Positions 43,780-52,214 of a stretch of 64,000 nucleotides of DNA are shown here, one piece after another; within the stretch, counting starts at the first letter, position 1, and every line of letters starts with the position of its first letter. This DNA comes from Bacillota bacterium (GTDB lineage: Bacteria; Bacillota; Clostridia; Peptostreptococcales; Anaerovoracaceae). Made by a program: the position numbers and the translations under genes. Below the pieces are notes generated by a model that saw only the letters and a list, made by a program, of their open reading frames with translations, was not told the DNA's origin and searched no databases. Location: the NCBI GenBank assembly GCA_017626845.1, contig JAGAHX010000024.1:19457-83456 (forward strand). Direction: 5' to 3'.

Positions 43780-44766
43780 ATGGCAGGGAGCGAAAATCAA
43801 AAGTATAAGCTTTTGTACCTGTACCAGATCCTGATGGAAGAGACGGACGAAGACCACGCTTTGACGACGCCCCAGCTGATCGAACGGCTGGCGGCCAAGG
43901 GCATCAAGGCGGAGCGTAAAAGCATCTACGCGGACCTGGAGGCTCTGCGGAGCGAGTTCGGCGTGGATATCGTCGACGTGGGCAGAGGCGGCCACTATGT
44001 GGGGCAGCGCACCTTCGAGTTTCCCGAGGTCAAACTGCTGGCGGACAGCGTGCTTTCCTCCCGGTTCATAACGGAACGCAAGACCGTGGAACTGGTGGAT
44101 AAGCTCAAGACGCTGGCCAGCGCCCACCAGGCCAGGCAGCTCACCGGCCGCATGTTCGTCGCAGACCGGGTCAAATCCATGAACGGCAGCGTCTACTACA
44201 GCGTGGACACCATCGCAGCGGCCATCGACGCCGGCTGCAAGGTGTCGTTCCGCTACTTCACCTACAATGCCGCGAAGGAAAAGCAGTACCATCACGAAGG
44301 GCAGGCTGTCGCGGTAAGCCCCTACGATCTCGTGTGGGATAACGAATATTATTATCTGATCGCCTACGACGGCGGGGACCGGAAGATCAAGCATTACCGG
44401 ATCGACCGCATGGAGCGGATCAAAGTCCTGTCGAAAGAAAGCCGGGAGGGCGCCGATCTGTACGACAAAGCGGACGTGCGCTCCTATTCCAAACGCATGT
44501 TCTCCATGTTTTCCGGGGAAGAGACCTCCGTTACCCTGCGGTTTGCCGATAAGCTGGCGGCTGTCTTTATCGACCGCTTCGGCAAAGACATCATCGTTTC
44601 GCCGGACGGCGAGGGATTTTCCCGGGTGAACGTGAGAGTATTCGTAAGCCCCCAGTTCTACGGCTGGCTGTTCGGACTGGGCGCGGACGTGCAGGTCCTG
44701 GCGCCGGAAAGCGTGCGGACGGCATACGCAGAGCGCCTGAAAGAAGTACAGGCGCAGTATCTATGA
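43780..44766 (+). CDS. WYL-domain transcriptional regulator
   Basis: 328 residues. The N-terminal winged helix-turn-helix (TTPQLIERLAAKGIKAERKSIYADL) is followed by a linker, then the WYL ligand-binding domain (SFRYFTYNA, SPYDLVWDNEYYYLIAYD, HYRIDRMERI) and a C-terminal WCX extension. The WYL triad appears here as Trp-Asp-Asn-Glu-Tyr-Tyr. Its stop overlaps the serine dehydratase start by 4 bp (ATGA), so it may regulate that operon, perhaps in response to serine or a nucleotide; this is inference. Confidence 0.9.
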   Translation: MAGSENQKYKLLYLYQILMEETDEDHALTTPQLIERLAAKGIKAERKSIYADLEALRSEFGVDIVDVGRGGHYVGQRTFEFPEVKLLADSVLSSRFITERKTVELVDKLKTLASAHQARQLTGRMFVADRVKSMNGSVYYSVDTIAAAIDAGCKVSFRYFTYNAAKEKQYHHEGQAVAVSPYDLVWDNEYYYLIAYDGGDRKIKHYRIDRMERIKVLSKESREGADLYDKADVRSYSKRMFSMFSGEETSVTLRFADKLAAVFIDRFGKDIIVSPDGEGFSRVNVRVFVSPQFYGWLFGLGADVQVLAPESVRTAYAERLKEVQAQYL

Positions 44767-46343
44767 TCTATCACAGCATATTCAACGAAGTGCTCGGGCC
44801 CATCACCACAGGGCCTTCGAGCTCCCATACGGCCGGCTGCGGGCGCATCGGACTCGTAGCCAGATCCTTATACGGTAAAGACCCTGTCCGGATCGACGTC
44901 GTGTTCGACAAGAACGGTTCCTATCCCAGCACCTATCAGGGACAGGGCTCGGATTACGGCTTTACCGGAGGTCTGCTTGGCATACCGATCGACGACCCGC
45001 GCTTTCGGGACAGCCTCCGGCTGGCGAAAGAGCTGGGCGTCGATGTTTGCTTTAAGACGGAAGATCTCGGAAGCGAACATCCCAATCAGGCGGAGATCCG
45101 ATTCTACGAGGCGAAGGATGCGGCGAAACCGTCTCTCAGCCTGATGACATACTCCATCGGAGGCGGCATGATCGAGATCCGCGCCATGGATGACTTTCCC
45201 GTCTATATCGACGGCAGCAGCAAAGAGGCCTTTATCCTCTGCAGCGAAGCGTGCGAAGACGCGGTGGAGGAGGTCATCCGCAAAAACCGCTTCTTCTACG
45301 ACCGCACGGACGGCAAAGGCGAGCGCTTTTTCGAGGTGGACATCGAGGCGGATCAGGACAGCGCGCCTCTGCTGGAACTGCGCGGCTGGGAGGGCGTACA
45401 GTACGTACGCATCGCCGACCCTGTGATGGCCGTACCGAAGAGAAGGGCTTCGCTTATGCCATTTGGCACCGCAGCGCAGGCGCTGGAATACGGCGAGGCG
45501 CACGGTCTGAACGCGGCGCAGCTGGCCTGCGTCTACGAGAGCGCTTACGGATTTGTCTCCGAAGAAGGGGCATACGCGCTGGCTGCCCGCACGGAAGAAG
45601 TGATGCGCGCGGCTTCTGTACCGCCGGATCCGGAGACGACAGCCGTAAATGGATTTTTGCCCTATTACGGAAAGCAGATGGCAGAAAATGCCCCGTCTTC
45701 CGCGTTGTTTGGCGGAGAGACCTTCCGGAGCGCCATGCTGGCAAGCGTTGCCGTCATGGAGAACAACAACGCCCACAACGTGGTGGCGGCTGCACCGACG
45801 GCAGGCGCCAGCGGCGTGCTGCCCGGGGCGATCGTCGCCATGGGATCTGCCATGGGCTTTTCTTCGGAGAAGATACAGGAAGGCTTGTTGGCTGCGGGGC
45901 TCGTGGGCGCGTTTATCGGGAATCAGGCGACGTTCGGCGCGGAGGTCGCAGGGTGTCAGGCGGAGAACGGTGCCGCCTCGGCGATGGCGGCGGCAGGCAT
46001 CGCCCATATGCTGGGATGTCCGTTAAAAGCGGTATTCGGCGCAGCGGGACTGGCGCTTCAGAACATGCTCGGTCTCGTCTGTGACCCCGTGGCAGGCCTT
46101 ACGGAGCTGCCCTGCATCTCCCGCAACGTGTCCGCCATGGCCAACGCCGTTATGTGCGCCAATATGGCAAAACTGGGCTTCGACGGCATGATCCCGCTGG
46201 ACGAGGTGATCGGCGCCATGCTGGACGTGGGTCATCAGCTGCCGGCAGAGCTCCGCTGCACCTGCAAAGGCGGCATCTGCACCACCAAGACCGGGCAGCG
46301 GCTGCAGACTTGGATGAATGGAATGAGAGCGGACAAAGTATGA
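44763..46343 (+). CDS. L-serine ammonia-lyase (iron-sulfur, fused beta-alpha)
   Basis: 526 residues. The N-terminal beta domain has the loop GPITTGPSSSHTAG. The C-terminal alpha domain has NVVAAAPTAGASGVLPG, GCQAENGAASAMAAAG and CDPVAGLTELPCISRN, which supply the Cys ligands for the [4Fe-4S] cluster. It deaminates serine to pyruvate and ammonia in the cytoplasm. It is longer than the 454-residue E. coli SdaA, with extra sequence after the beta domain (~150-290). Some related proteins act on other hydroxy-amino acids. It overlaps both neighbours by 4 bp, so the operon WYL-serine dehydratase-ABC is tightly coupled. Confidence 0.88.
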   Translation: MIYHSIFNEVLGPITTGPSSSHTAGCGRIGLVARSLYGKDPVRIDVVFDKNGSYPSTYQGQGSDYGFTGGLLGIPIDDPRFRDSLRLAKELGVDVCFKTEDLGSEHPNQAEIRFYEAKDAAKPSLSLMTYSIGGGMIEIRAMDDFPVYIDGSSKEAFILCSEACEDAVEEVIRKNRFFYDRTDGKGERFFEVDIEADQDSAPLLELRGWEGVQYVRIADPVMAVPKRRASLMPFGTAAQALEYGEAHGLNAAQLACVYESAYGFVSEEGAYALAARTEEVMRAASVPPDPETTAVNGFLPYYGKQMAENAPSSALFGGETFRSAMLASVAVMENNNAHNVVAAAPTAGASGVLPGAIVAMGSAMGFSSEKIQEGLLAAGLVGAFIGNQATFGAEVAGCQAENGAASAMAAAGIAHMLGCPLKAVFGAAGLALQNMLGLVCDPVAGLTELPCISRNVSAMANAVMCANMAKLGFDGMIPLDEVIGAMLDVGHQLPAELRCTCKGGICTTKTGQRLQTWMNGMRADKV

Positions 46344-47674
46344 GTTGGATGACCTGGATAACCTGGTTCTTCTCGTCCCTGGGGATGTGGAAGATCCTGC
46401 AGAAATACGGAAAAGCCACCTGGCAGGCCTTTGTTCCCGGCTTGCGGTATTACCGTCTGGGACAGGCGTGCGGGCGCGATAAGGAAGGGCTTTACTGCCT
46501 CGTCTTCGAGGTGGTCTGCCGGCTGCTTGCGGCAGCGGCGAAACTCCTTCCTGAGGAAAGCAAACCGACATTCTTCCTGAACATCGTCGCCCTCGTCGGC
46601 GCGATCGTACTCGCCGTGTTCGAGATCCGCGTCATCGCGGGCCTCTGCCAGGCATTCGAGCTGAAGAAGCGCTGGATCGTATTTTGGGTGCTCGCCGCCA
46701 GCGTCGCTTCCATGATCATCGGCTACTCCAAGCGGTTCCAGCCGGTACATGCCGCAGCGGCAGACGAAGAGATCCTGGCTGGTACGCAGCCTGCGGAACT
46801 GAGCGCGCCGGTCGCGGAGAGCGAGAGCGGCGAAGGCCTTGCCATCCACGTGCGGGCAAGGACGGCCCGCGCCTTCGGCAAGACCCGCTATCTGCTGAAG
46901 GACGTTCACCTGACCATCCCCAACGGCTCGCTCGTCTTGCTGCTGGGCGGTTCCGGCGCGGGCAAGACCACGCTGGTGAACGCCATCACAGGCTACGAAA
47001 AGGCCGACGCGACCATACGCCTGAACGGCATCGACGTGTATCAGAACTACAACGAGATAAAGCATAAGATCGGCTTCGTTCCCCAGCAGGACCTGCTGCG
47101 CATGAACGATACCGTATCGAAGACGCTGGGCGACGCGGCTTTGATGCGCCTGCCCGTTACGGTCTCCGCGAAGGAACGCCAGGAAAAGATCGAAGCCGTC
47201 ATGGACGTGCTGGGACTTTCCGGCAGGGCGGACGGCCTGGTCGCCAAGAAGTCCGGCGGACAGAAAAAGCGCATCTCCATCGGTACAGAGCTGATCAGCG
47301 ACCCGGAACTGTTCATCCTGGACGAACCGGATTCCGGGCTGGACGGCGTCATCGCGCGGGAACTGTTCGAGAAGCTGCGCAGCGTAGCGGACATGGGCAA
47401 AGTCGTGATCGCGATCACGCACACCCCGGACCGCGTGGCGGACCTGTTCGACAAGGTGATCGTGCTGGCGAGAGACTCCGGCAAGGTGGGGCGGCTGGCG
47501 TTCTACGGGTCACCGGACGAGGCGCGGGAATTCTTCGGCAAATCCTCCATGGAGCAGGTCGTGCTCGCCATCAACAGCGAATACGAGGGCGGCGAAGGCC
47601 GCGCGGACGAATTCATCGAGAAATACGCAAGACGGACCGCAGAGAAAGAGAAGGAGGTGACCGTCCATGAATGA
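46340..47674 (+). CDS. ABC transporter ATP-binding protein with N-terminal membrane domain
   Basis: 444 residues from ATG 46340, which overlaps the serine dehydratase stop. The first ~130 residues contain about four hydrophobic helices (FVPGLRYYRLG, FLNIVALVGAIVLAVFEI, IVFWVLAASVASMIIGYS). They resemble a small DUF5684-like membrane module. An acidic linker leads to an ABCG-type ATPase: Walker A GGSGAGKTT (203-211), VPQQDLLRMNDTV, signature KSGGQKKRISIG, Walker B LFILDEPDSGLD. It is the energy subunit of an exporter with the next gene. A membrane module fused in front of an ABCG-like ATPase is uncommon. Confidence 0.85.
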   Translation: MSWMTWITWFFSSLGMWKILQKYGKATWQAFVPGLRYYRLGQACGRDKEGLYCLVFEVVCRLLAAAAKLLPEESKPTFFLNIVALVGAIVLAVFEIRVIAGLCQAFELKKRWIVFWVLAASVASMIIGYSKRFQPVHAAAADEEILAGTQPAELSAPVAESESGEGLAIHVRARTARAFGKTRYLLKDVHLTIPNGSLVLLLGGSGAGKTTLVNAITGYEKADATIRLNGIDVYQNYNEIKHKIGFVPQQDLLRMNDTVSKTLGDAALMRLPVTVSAKERQEKIEAVMDVLGLSGRADGLVAKKSGGQKKRISIGTELISDPELFILDEPDSGLDGVIARELFEKLRSVADMGKVVIAITHTPDRVADLFDKVIVLARDSGKVGRLAFYGSPDEAREFFGKSSMEQVVLAINSEYEGGEGRADEFIEKYARRTAEKEKEVTVHE

Positions 47675-48608
47675 AGCGCTGCGCTACCGGGGACGGGCTG
47701 CCCAGACCTGGATCTATCTAAAAAAACTGGTGCGCATGTTCGTGTATCAGAACGACTGGAAAATGCTTCCGATGTCGGCTCTGATCGCGGGGCTGGTGAC
47801 GTTTGCCGTGGGCGGAAGCCTGTTCCATACGCAGGAAGGCACGTTCAGCGGCTGCTTCGCATTGGTCTGCGTCTGCATCTGGAACGGATTCTTCAATTCG
47901 ATCCAGTCCGTCTGCCGCGAACGCCCCGTCATCAAGCGGGAGCACCGCAGCGGACTGCATATCACGTCGTACATCGCGGCGCACATGATCTACCAGATGG
48001 TCCTCTGCATTCTGGAAACGGTCATCCTGCTGTTCATCTGCAACATGGCGGGCATCGCGTTTCCGACGGAAGGCGTGATCACGCCGGTCTTCCTGGTGGA
48101 TTACGGGATCTCCATGTTCCTGATCACCTACGCGGCTGACATGATGTCCCTGATGATCTCTTCGCTCGTCCGCAACACGACGACGGCGATGACGGTCATG
48201 CCGTTCATGCTGATCTTCCAGCTGATCTTCTCCGGCGGTTTCGTGAAGCTGGAAGGCCCTGCCGCGAATCTGAAGGGCGTCACGGCGGCGAAGTGGGGAC
48301 TGCAGAATCTCTGCGCGCTCAGCGATTACAACAATCAGCCCATGGTGACCCTGTGGAACACGGTCTGGAAATTCCGCTCCCTGGAGATCGGAGGACGGCA
48401 GCCGATCAAGATGATGACGGATTACATCGCGGAGAATAACATGCGCGATCAGATCCTGCTGGAATGCGGGAAGTACAACCTGAATCCAGATTACGTGAAG
48501 GAAGCGGGCAATATCCTGCACTGCTGGGGCATGCTGCTGGTGATCATCGCGGTCTTCGCGCTGCTTTCGGTCATCTTGCTGGAGTTTATCGACAGAGACA
48601 GGCGGTAG
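47667..48608 (+). CDS. ABC-2 type exporter permease
   Basis: 313 residues with six hydrophobic segments (first around 40-60, others at 70-90, 115-135, 150-175, 185-205 and 285-305), an ABC-2/ABCG permease layout. It contains RERPVIKREHRSGLHITSYIAA, the intracellular coupling motif of ABCG-type permeases. The ATG at 47667 overlaps the ATPase gene by 8 bp and has AAGGAGG just upstream. The exported substrate is unknown; the operon context (serine dehydratase, D-glutamate cyclase genes nearby) hints at amino-acid or organic-acid physiology. Confidence 0.85.
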   Translation: MNEALRYRGRAAQTWIYLKKLVRMFVYQNDWKMLPMSALIAGLVTFAVGGSLFHTQEGTFSGCFALVCVCIWNGFFNSIQSVCRERPVIKREHRSGLHITSYIAAHMIYQMVLCILETVILLFICNMAGIAFPTEGVITPVFLVDYGISMFLITYAADMMSLMISSLVRNTTTAMTVMPFMLIFQLIFSGGFVKLEGPAANLKGVTAAKWGLQNLCALSDYNNQPMVTLWNTVWKFRSLEIGGRQPIKMMTDYIAENNMRDQILLECGKYNLNPDYVKEAGNILHCWGMLLVIIAVFALLSVILLEFIDRDRR

Positions 48609-48627
48609 AACGGAAGGAGATATGCCT

Positions 48628-49413
48628 ATGAAATACGATGGCTTTACGCCCGCTCAGATGCGGGAAGAGATCCGCAGCGGGCGCTTTTGCGGTCAGACCA
48701 GCGGATCGTGCCCGGGCTACGCCCAGGCGAATCTGGTGGTGCTGCCGAAGGAATACGCCCACGATTTCCTGCTGTTCGCCCAGCGGAATCCCAAAGCCTG
48801 TCCGCTGCTGGAAGTGACGGACACCGGAAGCCGCTTTCTGAAGACGATCGCGCCGGGGGCGGACATCGCGGCGGATATTCCCCGGTACCGGCTGTACGAA
48901 AACGGCGTGCTGACGGGAGAATATACCGACGTTTCGGCTCTTTGGAGAGACGATCTCGTGAGCTTCCTGATCGGCTGCAGCTTCTCCTTCGAAGCGGATC
49001 TGCTGGCGGCGGACGTGCCGGTGCGGCAGATCGAGGAAGGAAAAAACGTGCCCATGTACGACACGAATATTCCCTGCGAGCCGGCTGGCATGTTCCACGG
49101 GAACATGGTGGTCTCCATGCGGCCCATCCCTTACGAGCTTGTAAGCAAAGTGGTGCAGATCACGGCGTCGATGCCCCGGGTCCACGGCGCTCCGGTGCAC
49201 ATCGGCGATCCGGCGGCGATCGGCATCCGCGACCTGTCCCGTCCGGATTACGGCGAAGCCGTTACCATAAAGGAGGGCGAGGTGCCGGTCTTTTGGCCCT
49301 GCGGCGTGACCCCGCAGAACGCTCTGATGCGGTCGAAACCTTCCTTTGCCATTACCCATGCGCCGGGTCACATGCTGATCTCGGACGTAAAGAACGTTAA
49401 CCTGAAATACTGA
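48628..49413 (+). CDS. DUF1445 putative hydro-lyase / D-glutamate cyclase part 1
   Basis: 261 residues from ATG 48628, 8 nt after AAGGAG; the ATG at 48622 is too close to it. It matches the DUF1445 (D-Glu_cyclase) family: RSGRFCGQTSGSCPGYAQANL, FLIGCSFSFEADLL and RVHGAPVHIGDP. In mammals a DUF1445-DUF4392 fusion (DGLUCY) converts D-glutamate to 5-oxo-D-proline. Here DUF4392 is the next gene, 2 bp on, so the pair is a split version. The upstream gap to the permease gene is 19 bp. Confidence 0.88.
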   Translation: MKYDGFTPAQMREEIRSGRFCGQTSGSCPGYAQANLVVLPKEYAHDFLLFAQRNPKACPLLEVTDTGSRFLKTIAPGADIAADIPRYRLYENGVLTGEYTDVSALWRDDLVSFLIGCSFSFEADLLAADVPVRQIEEGKNVPMYDTNIPCEPAGMFHGNMVVSMRPIPYELVSKVVQITASMPRVHGAPVHIGDPAAIGIRDLSRPDYGEAVTIKEGEVPVFWPCGVTPQNALMRSKPSFAITHAPGHMLISDVKNVNLKY

Positions 49414-49415
49414 AA

Positions 49416-50249
49416 ATGAACGCAAAAAAGACCATCGAAGACATTATCCTGACGGATTCCCACCGGGGCATGGATATCCTGCGGCCCTATCTGCCGCCTT
49501 TCTACTGCGAAGAGGCGGCGAAGGCGGTCCTCTCCTGGGAAAGAGGCCCCGTGCTGCTGGCCACCGGGTTTTACGTGGCAGGCCATGCGGAGACGGACGG
49601 CCCGGCAGGGACGGTCGTACTGGCGAAGGCGTTGAAAAAGCTGGGCTTTCAGCCCTGCATCCTGACGGATGAGGCTTGCAGCCATTACTTCGAACCGGAA
49701 GGGCTGGACGTGATCTATATGGACGTCGATGCAGGGGATTCCTTCTCGGAAGACCTGCTGAAGGACCTGCAGCCTGCCGGTCTGATCTCCATCGAGTGCT
49801 GCGGACGGAACGCGGAAGGGGACTACGCCAACATGCACGGCGAGAGCGTGCGCAGCCATACGGCCCGGATCGACGGGCTGTTCGAGCTGGCCTACGGCAG
49901 CGTGCCCACCATCGGCGTGGGGGACGGCGGCAACGAGATCGGCATGGGAAATCTGGCGGACGTGATCTCGGAAAAACTGAATCTCGTGCCCTGCCGGGTA
50001 AAAACAGACCACCTGGTGATCGCCTCCGTTTCCAACTGGGGCGCCTACGGCATGACGGCATATCTGGAGAAGCTGACGGGTGAAAAGGTCTTTCCCGGTC
50101 TGGACGAAGTGGAAGGGTATCTGTCCCGGACGCTCCTCCTGGGCAGCGTGGACGGCGTGCTGCAGGAGAACGTGTGCAGCGTGGACGGCTATCCGCTGGC
50201 GGAGAGCGAACGGGTCTACGGGCAGCTCCGCAGCGCCATTACAGCTTAA
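49416..50249 (+). CDS. DUF4392 protein / D-glutamate cyclase part 2
   Basis: 277 residues. It matches the DUF4392 half of D-glutamate cyclases: RGPVLLATGFYVAGHAETDGP, GLISIECCGRNAEGDYANM, TIGVGDGGNEIGMGN. The start lies 2 bp after the DUF1445 stop, without a strong own ribosome binding site, so it is likely coupled. Its last 11 bp overlap the convergent small gene at 50239. With the previous gene it probably handles D-glutamate or a similar substrate; the enzymatic activity of bacterial two-gene versions is inferred from the mammalian fusion. Confidence 0.85.
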   Translation: MNAKKTIEDIILTDSHRGMDILRPYLPPFYCEEAAKAVLSWERGPVLLATGFYVAGHAETDGPAGTVVLAKALKKLGFQPCILTDEACSHYFEPEGLDVIYMDVDAGDSFSEDLLKDLQPAGLISIECCGRNAEGDYANMHGESVRSHTARIDGLFELAYGSVPTIGVGDGGNEIGMGNLADVISEKLNLVPCRVKTDHLVIASVSNWGAYGMTAYLEKLTGEKVFPGLDEVEGYLSRTLLLGSVDGVLQENVCSVDGYPLAESERVYGQLRSAITA

Positions 50250-50502
50250 ACAGCTCCCAGCGGCATTCCGGGATGAAATATTTCAGCTGATACCGCCTCT
50301 CCGCGCCTCCGATCTCGCTCTGGCAGTCGTAGACGTAGACGGGGATGCCGGCAAATTTCTCTTCGGCCGCCGTCAGGATGCGCTTGACGTAGACCTCGCG
50401 GCTGATGCCTTCCGTGTCGGTGTAGCGGAATTTATAGGGCAGGGGCTTGCCGCTGCCTTTGAACACGACGATGGCGTCGATGGGTTTCATCAGAAGTTTC
50501 AT
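50239..50502 (-). CDS. small SOS-regulated protein of unknown function (87 aa)
   Basis: 87 residues, minus strand, with GGAGG about 10 nt before the ATG. The sequence is mixed and charged (KPIDAIVVFKGSGKPLPYKFRY, CQSEIGGAERRYQLKYF) with no membrane segment, and looks like a compact alpha/beta domain. I do not recognise a named family. The promoter is textbook (TTGAGA-17 bp-TATAAT) and its spacer is exactly filled by a LexA box (GAACATATGTTC), so expression is very probably DNA-damage inducible. The gene overlaps the convergent DUF4392 gene by 11 bp, so its message is antisense to that gene's end. Confidence 0.75.
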   Translation of the reverse strand: MKLLMKPIDAIVVFKGSGKPLPYKFRYTDTEGISREVYVKRILTAAEEKFAGIPVYVYDCQSEIGGAERRYQLKYFIPECRWELFKL

Positions 50503-50539
50503 GGGTGCTTGTCCTCCGGGATGGGTTCCTTACAAGGAT

Positions 50540-50568
50540 ATTATAAAGAACATATGTTCTTTTCTCAA
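50540..50568 (-). promoter_or_regulatory. LexA/SOS-box promoter
   Basis: Minus strand: TTGAGA (50568-50563), a 17-bp spacer, TATAAT (50545-50540). The perfect 18-bp palindrome AAAGAACATATGTTCTTT (50562-50545) lies in the spacer and contains GAACATATGTTC, the Firmicutes LexA (DinR) consensus GAAC-N4-GTTC. Confidence 0.85.
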
Positions 50569-50570
50569 GC

Positions 50571-50613
50571 ACAAAAAGAGAGTTTTCGCGGAACTGTCCG
50601 TCTAAACTCTCTT
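50571..50613 (-). terminator. terminator of MBL hydrolase gene
   Basis: On the minus strand AAGAGAGTTTA pairs with AAACTCTCTT across an 18-nt loop and is followed by five T. It isolates the SOS-regulated gene from the MBL gene. Confidence 0.8.
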
Positions 50614-50620
50614 TTGCGTT

Positions 50621-51436
50621 CTATTTCACTTCCAGTTCGAACCCTACGGCCACGTCCTCGATGGGAAGCTGCTGCGCGATGCGGAATTTGCAGCGCATGG
50701 AGATGCAGTGGCAGGGGCAGAGCTTCGCGGGCTTTTCCTTTTCGAAGTAGCGGATGGTCTCGTCCAGCTGCGTTCCGGGCTGCAGCAGGTGGAATCCGCC
50801 GATGACCCCCAGCAGCCGCTCCTCGCCCAGCACCTTTTTCGCGTATTCGCAGATGTTCACGATGCCGCTGTGGGAGCATCCGGTGATGAGGAACACGCCG
50901 TCCTTCGCCTTGTAGGCCAGGGCGGTGTCGTCCAGCAGGAAGTCTTCCTTCTCGGCGCCGTCTTCGATGACGAACCCCACGGACCTCTGATTTTCAAAGC
51001 CGTTCGTCCGGGGGATCTGTCCCAGGTACCACAGGTTTTCCGCCAGTTCCACCGGTTCCTTTGTCTCCATCACGTCGAAGCGGCTGCGGACCTCTTCTTC
51101 CGGCCAGGGGAATCCGGAGCTGATGCCGTCCACCATCTTCGGCTTTAAAGCTTTGGGGTGCACGACCAGCTTTGTGCGGCTCACATCCAGCCCCGCCTCC
51201 AGCAGCGGCAGCAGACCGTGGGTGTGGTCATCGTGGCCGTGGGAGACGGCGATATAGTCCAGACCGTTCAGGTCGATGCCCAGCAGCGCTGCATTCTTCA
51301 GCGCGATGCCGTGATAGCCCGTGTCCAGGGTCAGGCGTTTGCCGCCGCATTCGATATAGCAGCAGAAACCCGGTTCGCCCATCAGGTAGGGCTCTCTCGT
51401 GTAGGTGTTGTTTTCGGAAAGGATCGTGAGTTTCAT
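50621..51436 (-). CDS. MBL-fold metallohydrolase
   Basis: 271 residues with the metallo-beta-lactamase fold motif SHGHDDH (65-71), DTG near residue 39, GCSHSGIVN and a final CHCIS. It is of the group near 7,8-dihydropterin-6-methyl-4-aminobenzene-phosphate synthase (MJ0936-like), which often carries the same GCSHSG sequence. The substrate is unknown. It is cytoplasmic, without signal peptide. AGGAGGCACC precedes the ATG on the minus strand, and TATAAT (51466-51461) is its likely -10. It is monocistronic. Confidence 0.88.
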   Translation of the reverse strand: MKLTILSENNTYTREPYLMGEPGFCCYIECGGKRLTLDTGYHGIALKNAALLGIDLNGLDYIAVSHGHDDHTHGLLPLLEAGLDVSRTKLVVHPKALKPKMVDGISSGFPWPEEEVRSRFDVMETKEPVELAENLWYLGQIPRTNGFENQRSVGFVIEDGAEKEDFLLDDTALAYKAKDGVFLITGCSHSGIVNICEYAKKVLGEERLLGVIGGFHLLQPGTQLDETIRYFEKEKPAKLCPCHCISMRCKFRIAQQLPIEDVAVGFELEVK

Positions 51437-51479
51437 ATGGTGCCTCCTATGTCTGCCCTAATTATAGCAAACAACGGTT

Positions 51480-51508
51480 TTGACAGAAAGCCTCCCGTCG
51501 CTTATAAT
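51480..51508 (+). promoter_or_regulatory. consensus promoter of maf
   Basis: TTGACA (51480-51485), exactly 17 bp, TATAAT (51503-51508): a perfect sigma-A promoter, 21 bp before the ATG at 51529. Confidence 0.9.
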
Positions 51509-51528
51509 CCCGGGGTGAGGTGAATCGC

Positions 51529-52131
51529 ATGGACTTAAAGGAAACGGCCGTCGTCCTGGCTTCCGGCTCGCCCCGGCGCATCGACATGCTGCGCGCCGAC
51601 GGGATCGAACCGCTGATCGTTAAGCCGGACTGCGAGGAAAATATCCATATCGCTCTGTCGCCCGCCCAGGAGGTGATGGCGCTGGCGCTGCGCAAGAATT
51701 TGCGGGCGGCGGAAATGCTGAAAGAGCAGGGGTCTCTGCCTTCGGAAGGCATCGTTCTGTCCGCCGATACCATGGTGGTGCTGGACGGCGTCCCCATGGG
51801 CAAGCCCAGGGACGAGGAAGACGCGTTCCGCATCCTGAACCTGCTGCGGGGCAAGACCCACACCGTGTGCAGCGGCGCCTGCATCCGGGATCTGGCAAGC
51901 GGACGGCTGCTGCTGTTCTCCGAAGGCACGGATGTAACGTTTATGAAATATACGGATGAGGACATCCGGGCGTACATCGCCACGGGCGAACCCATGGACA
52001 AGGCTGGCGCTTATGCGATCCAGGGGGGCTTCGCGCCCTACGTGACCCATACGAACGGTCCGCTGGACAACGTGATCGGCTTTCCTTACGCTTCGATCAA
52101 GCGCATCTTGGAAAATTGGGACGCACGATAA
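51529..52131 (+). CDS. Maf-like nucleoside triphosphate pyrophosphatase
   Basis: 200 residues from ATG 51529 with GAGGTGA 5 nt upstream; a GTG at 51520 is an alternative. Maf motifs are LASGSPRRIDML at the start, VLSADTMVVLDG, MGKPRDEEDA and DKAGAYAIQGG near the end. Maf proteins hydrolyse non-canonical or excess NTPs (such as dTTP/UTP or m5UTP), preventing their incorporation. It is followed by RadC and a MinD-like gene, an order often seen with mreBCD or septum genes in Firmicutes, though mreBCD is absent here. Confidence 0.92.
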   Translation: MDLKETAVVLASGSPRRIDMLRADGIEPLIVKPDCEENIHIALSPAQEVMALALRKNLRAAEMLKEQGSLPSEGIVLSADTMVVLDGVPMGKPRDEEDAFRILNLLRGKTHTVCSGACIRDLASGRLLLFSEGTDVTFMKYTDEDIRAYIATGEPMDKAGAYAIQGGFAPYVTHTNGPLDNVIGFPYASIKRILENWDAR

Positions 52132-52179
52132 AATCTATATTTTGACAGGAAAAATATAGCAATTTAAGAACGGCTATGA

Positions 52180-52208
52180 TATACTATTCTCCGCTCAGGC
52201 GCGGAGAA
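52180..52208 (+). promoter_or_regulatory. radC promoter with hairpin over the ribosome binding site
   Basis: Extended -10 TGATATACT (52177-52185) is followed by the perfect inverted repeat TTCTCCGC/GCGGAGAA (52187-52194, 52201-52208) and a T-run. The right arm includes the GGAG ribosome binding site of radC. It may end the maf transcript, or hide the radC ribosome site in readthrough RNA. Confidence 0.5.
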
Positions 52209-52214
52209 TTTTTT

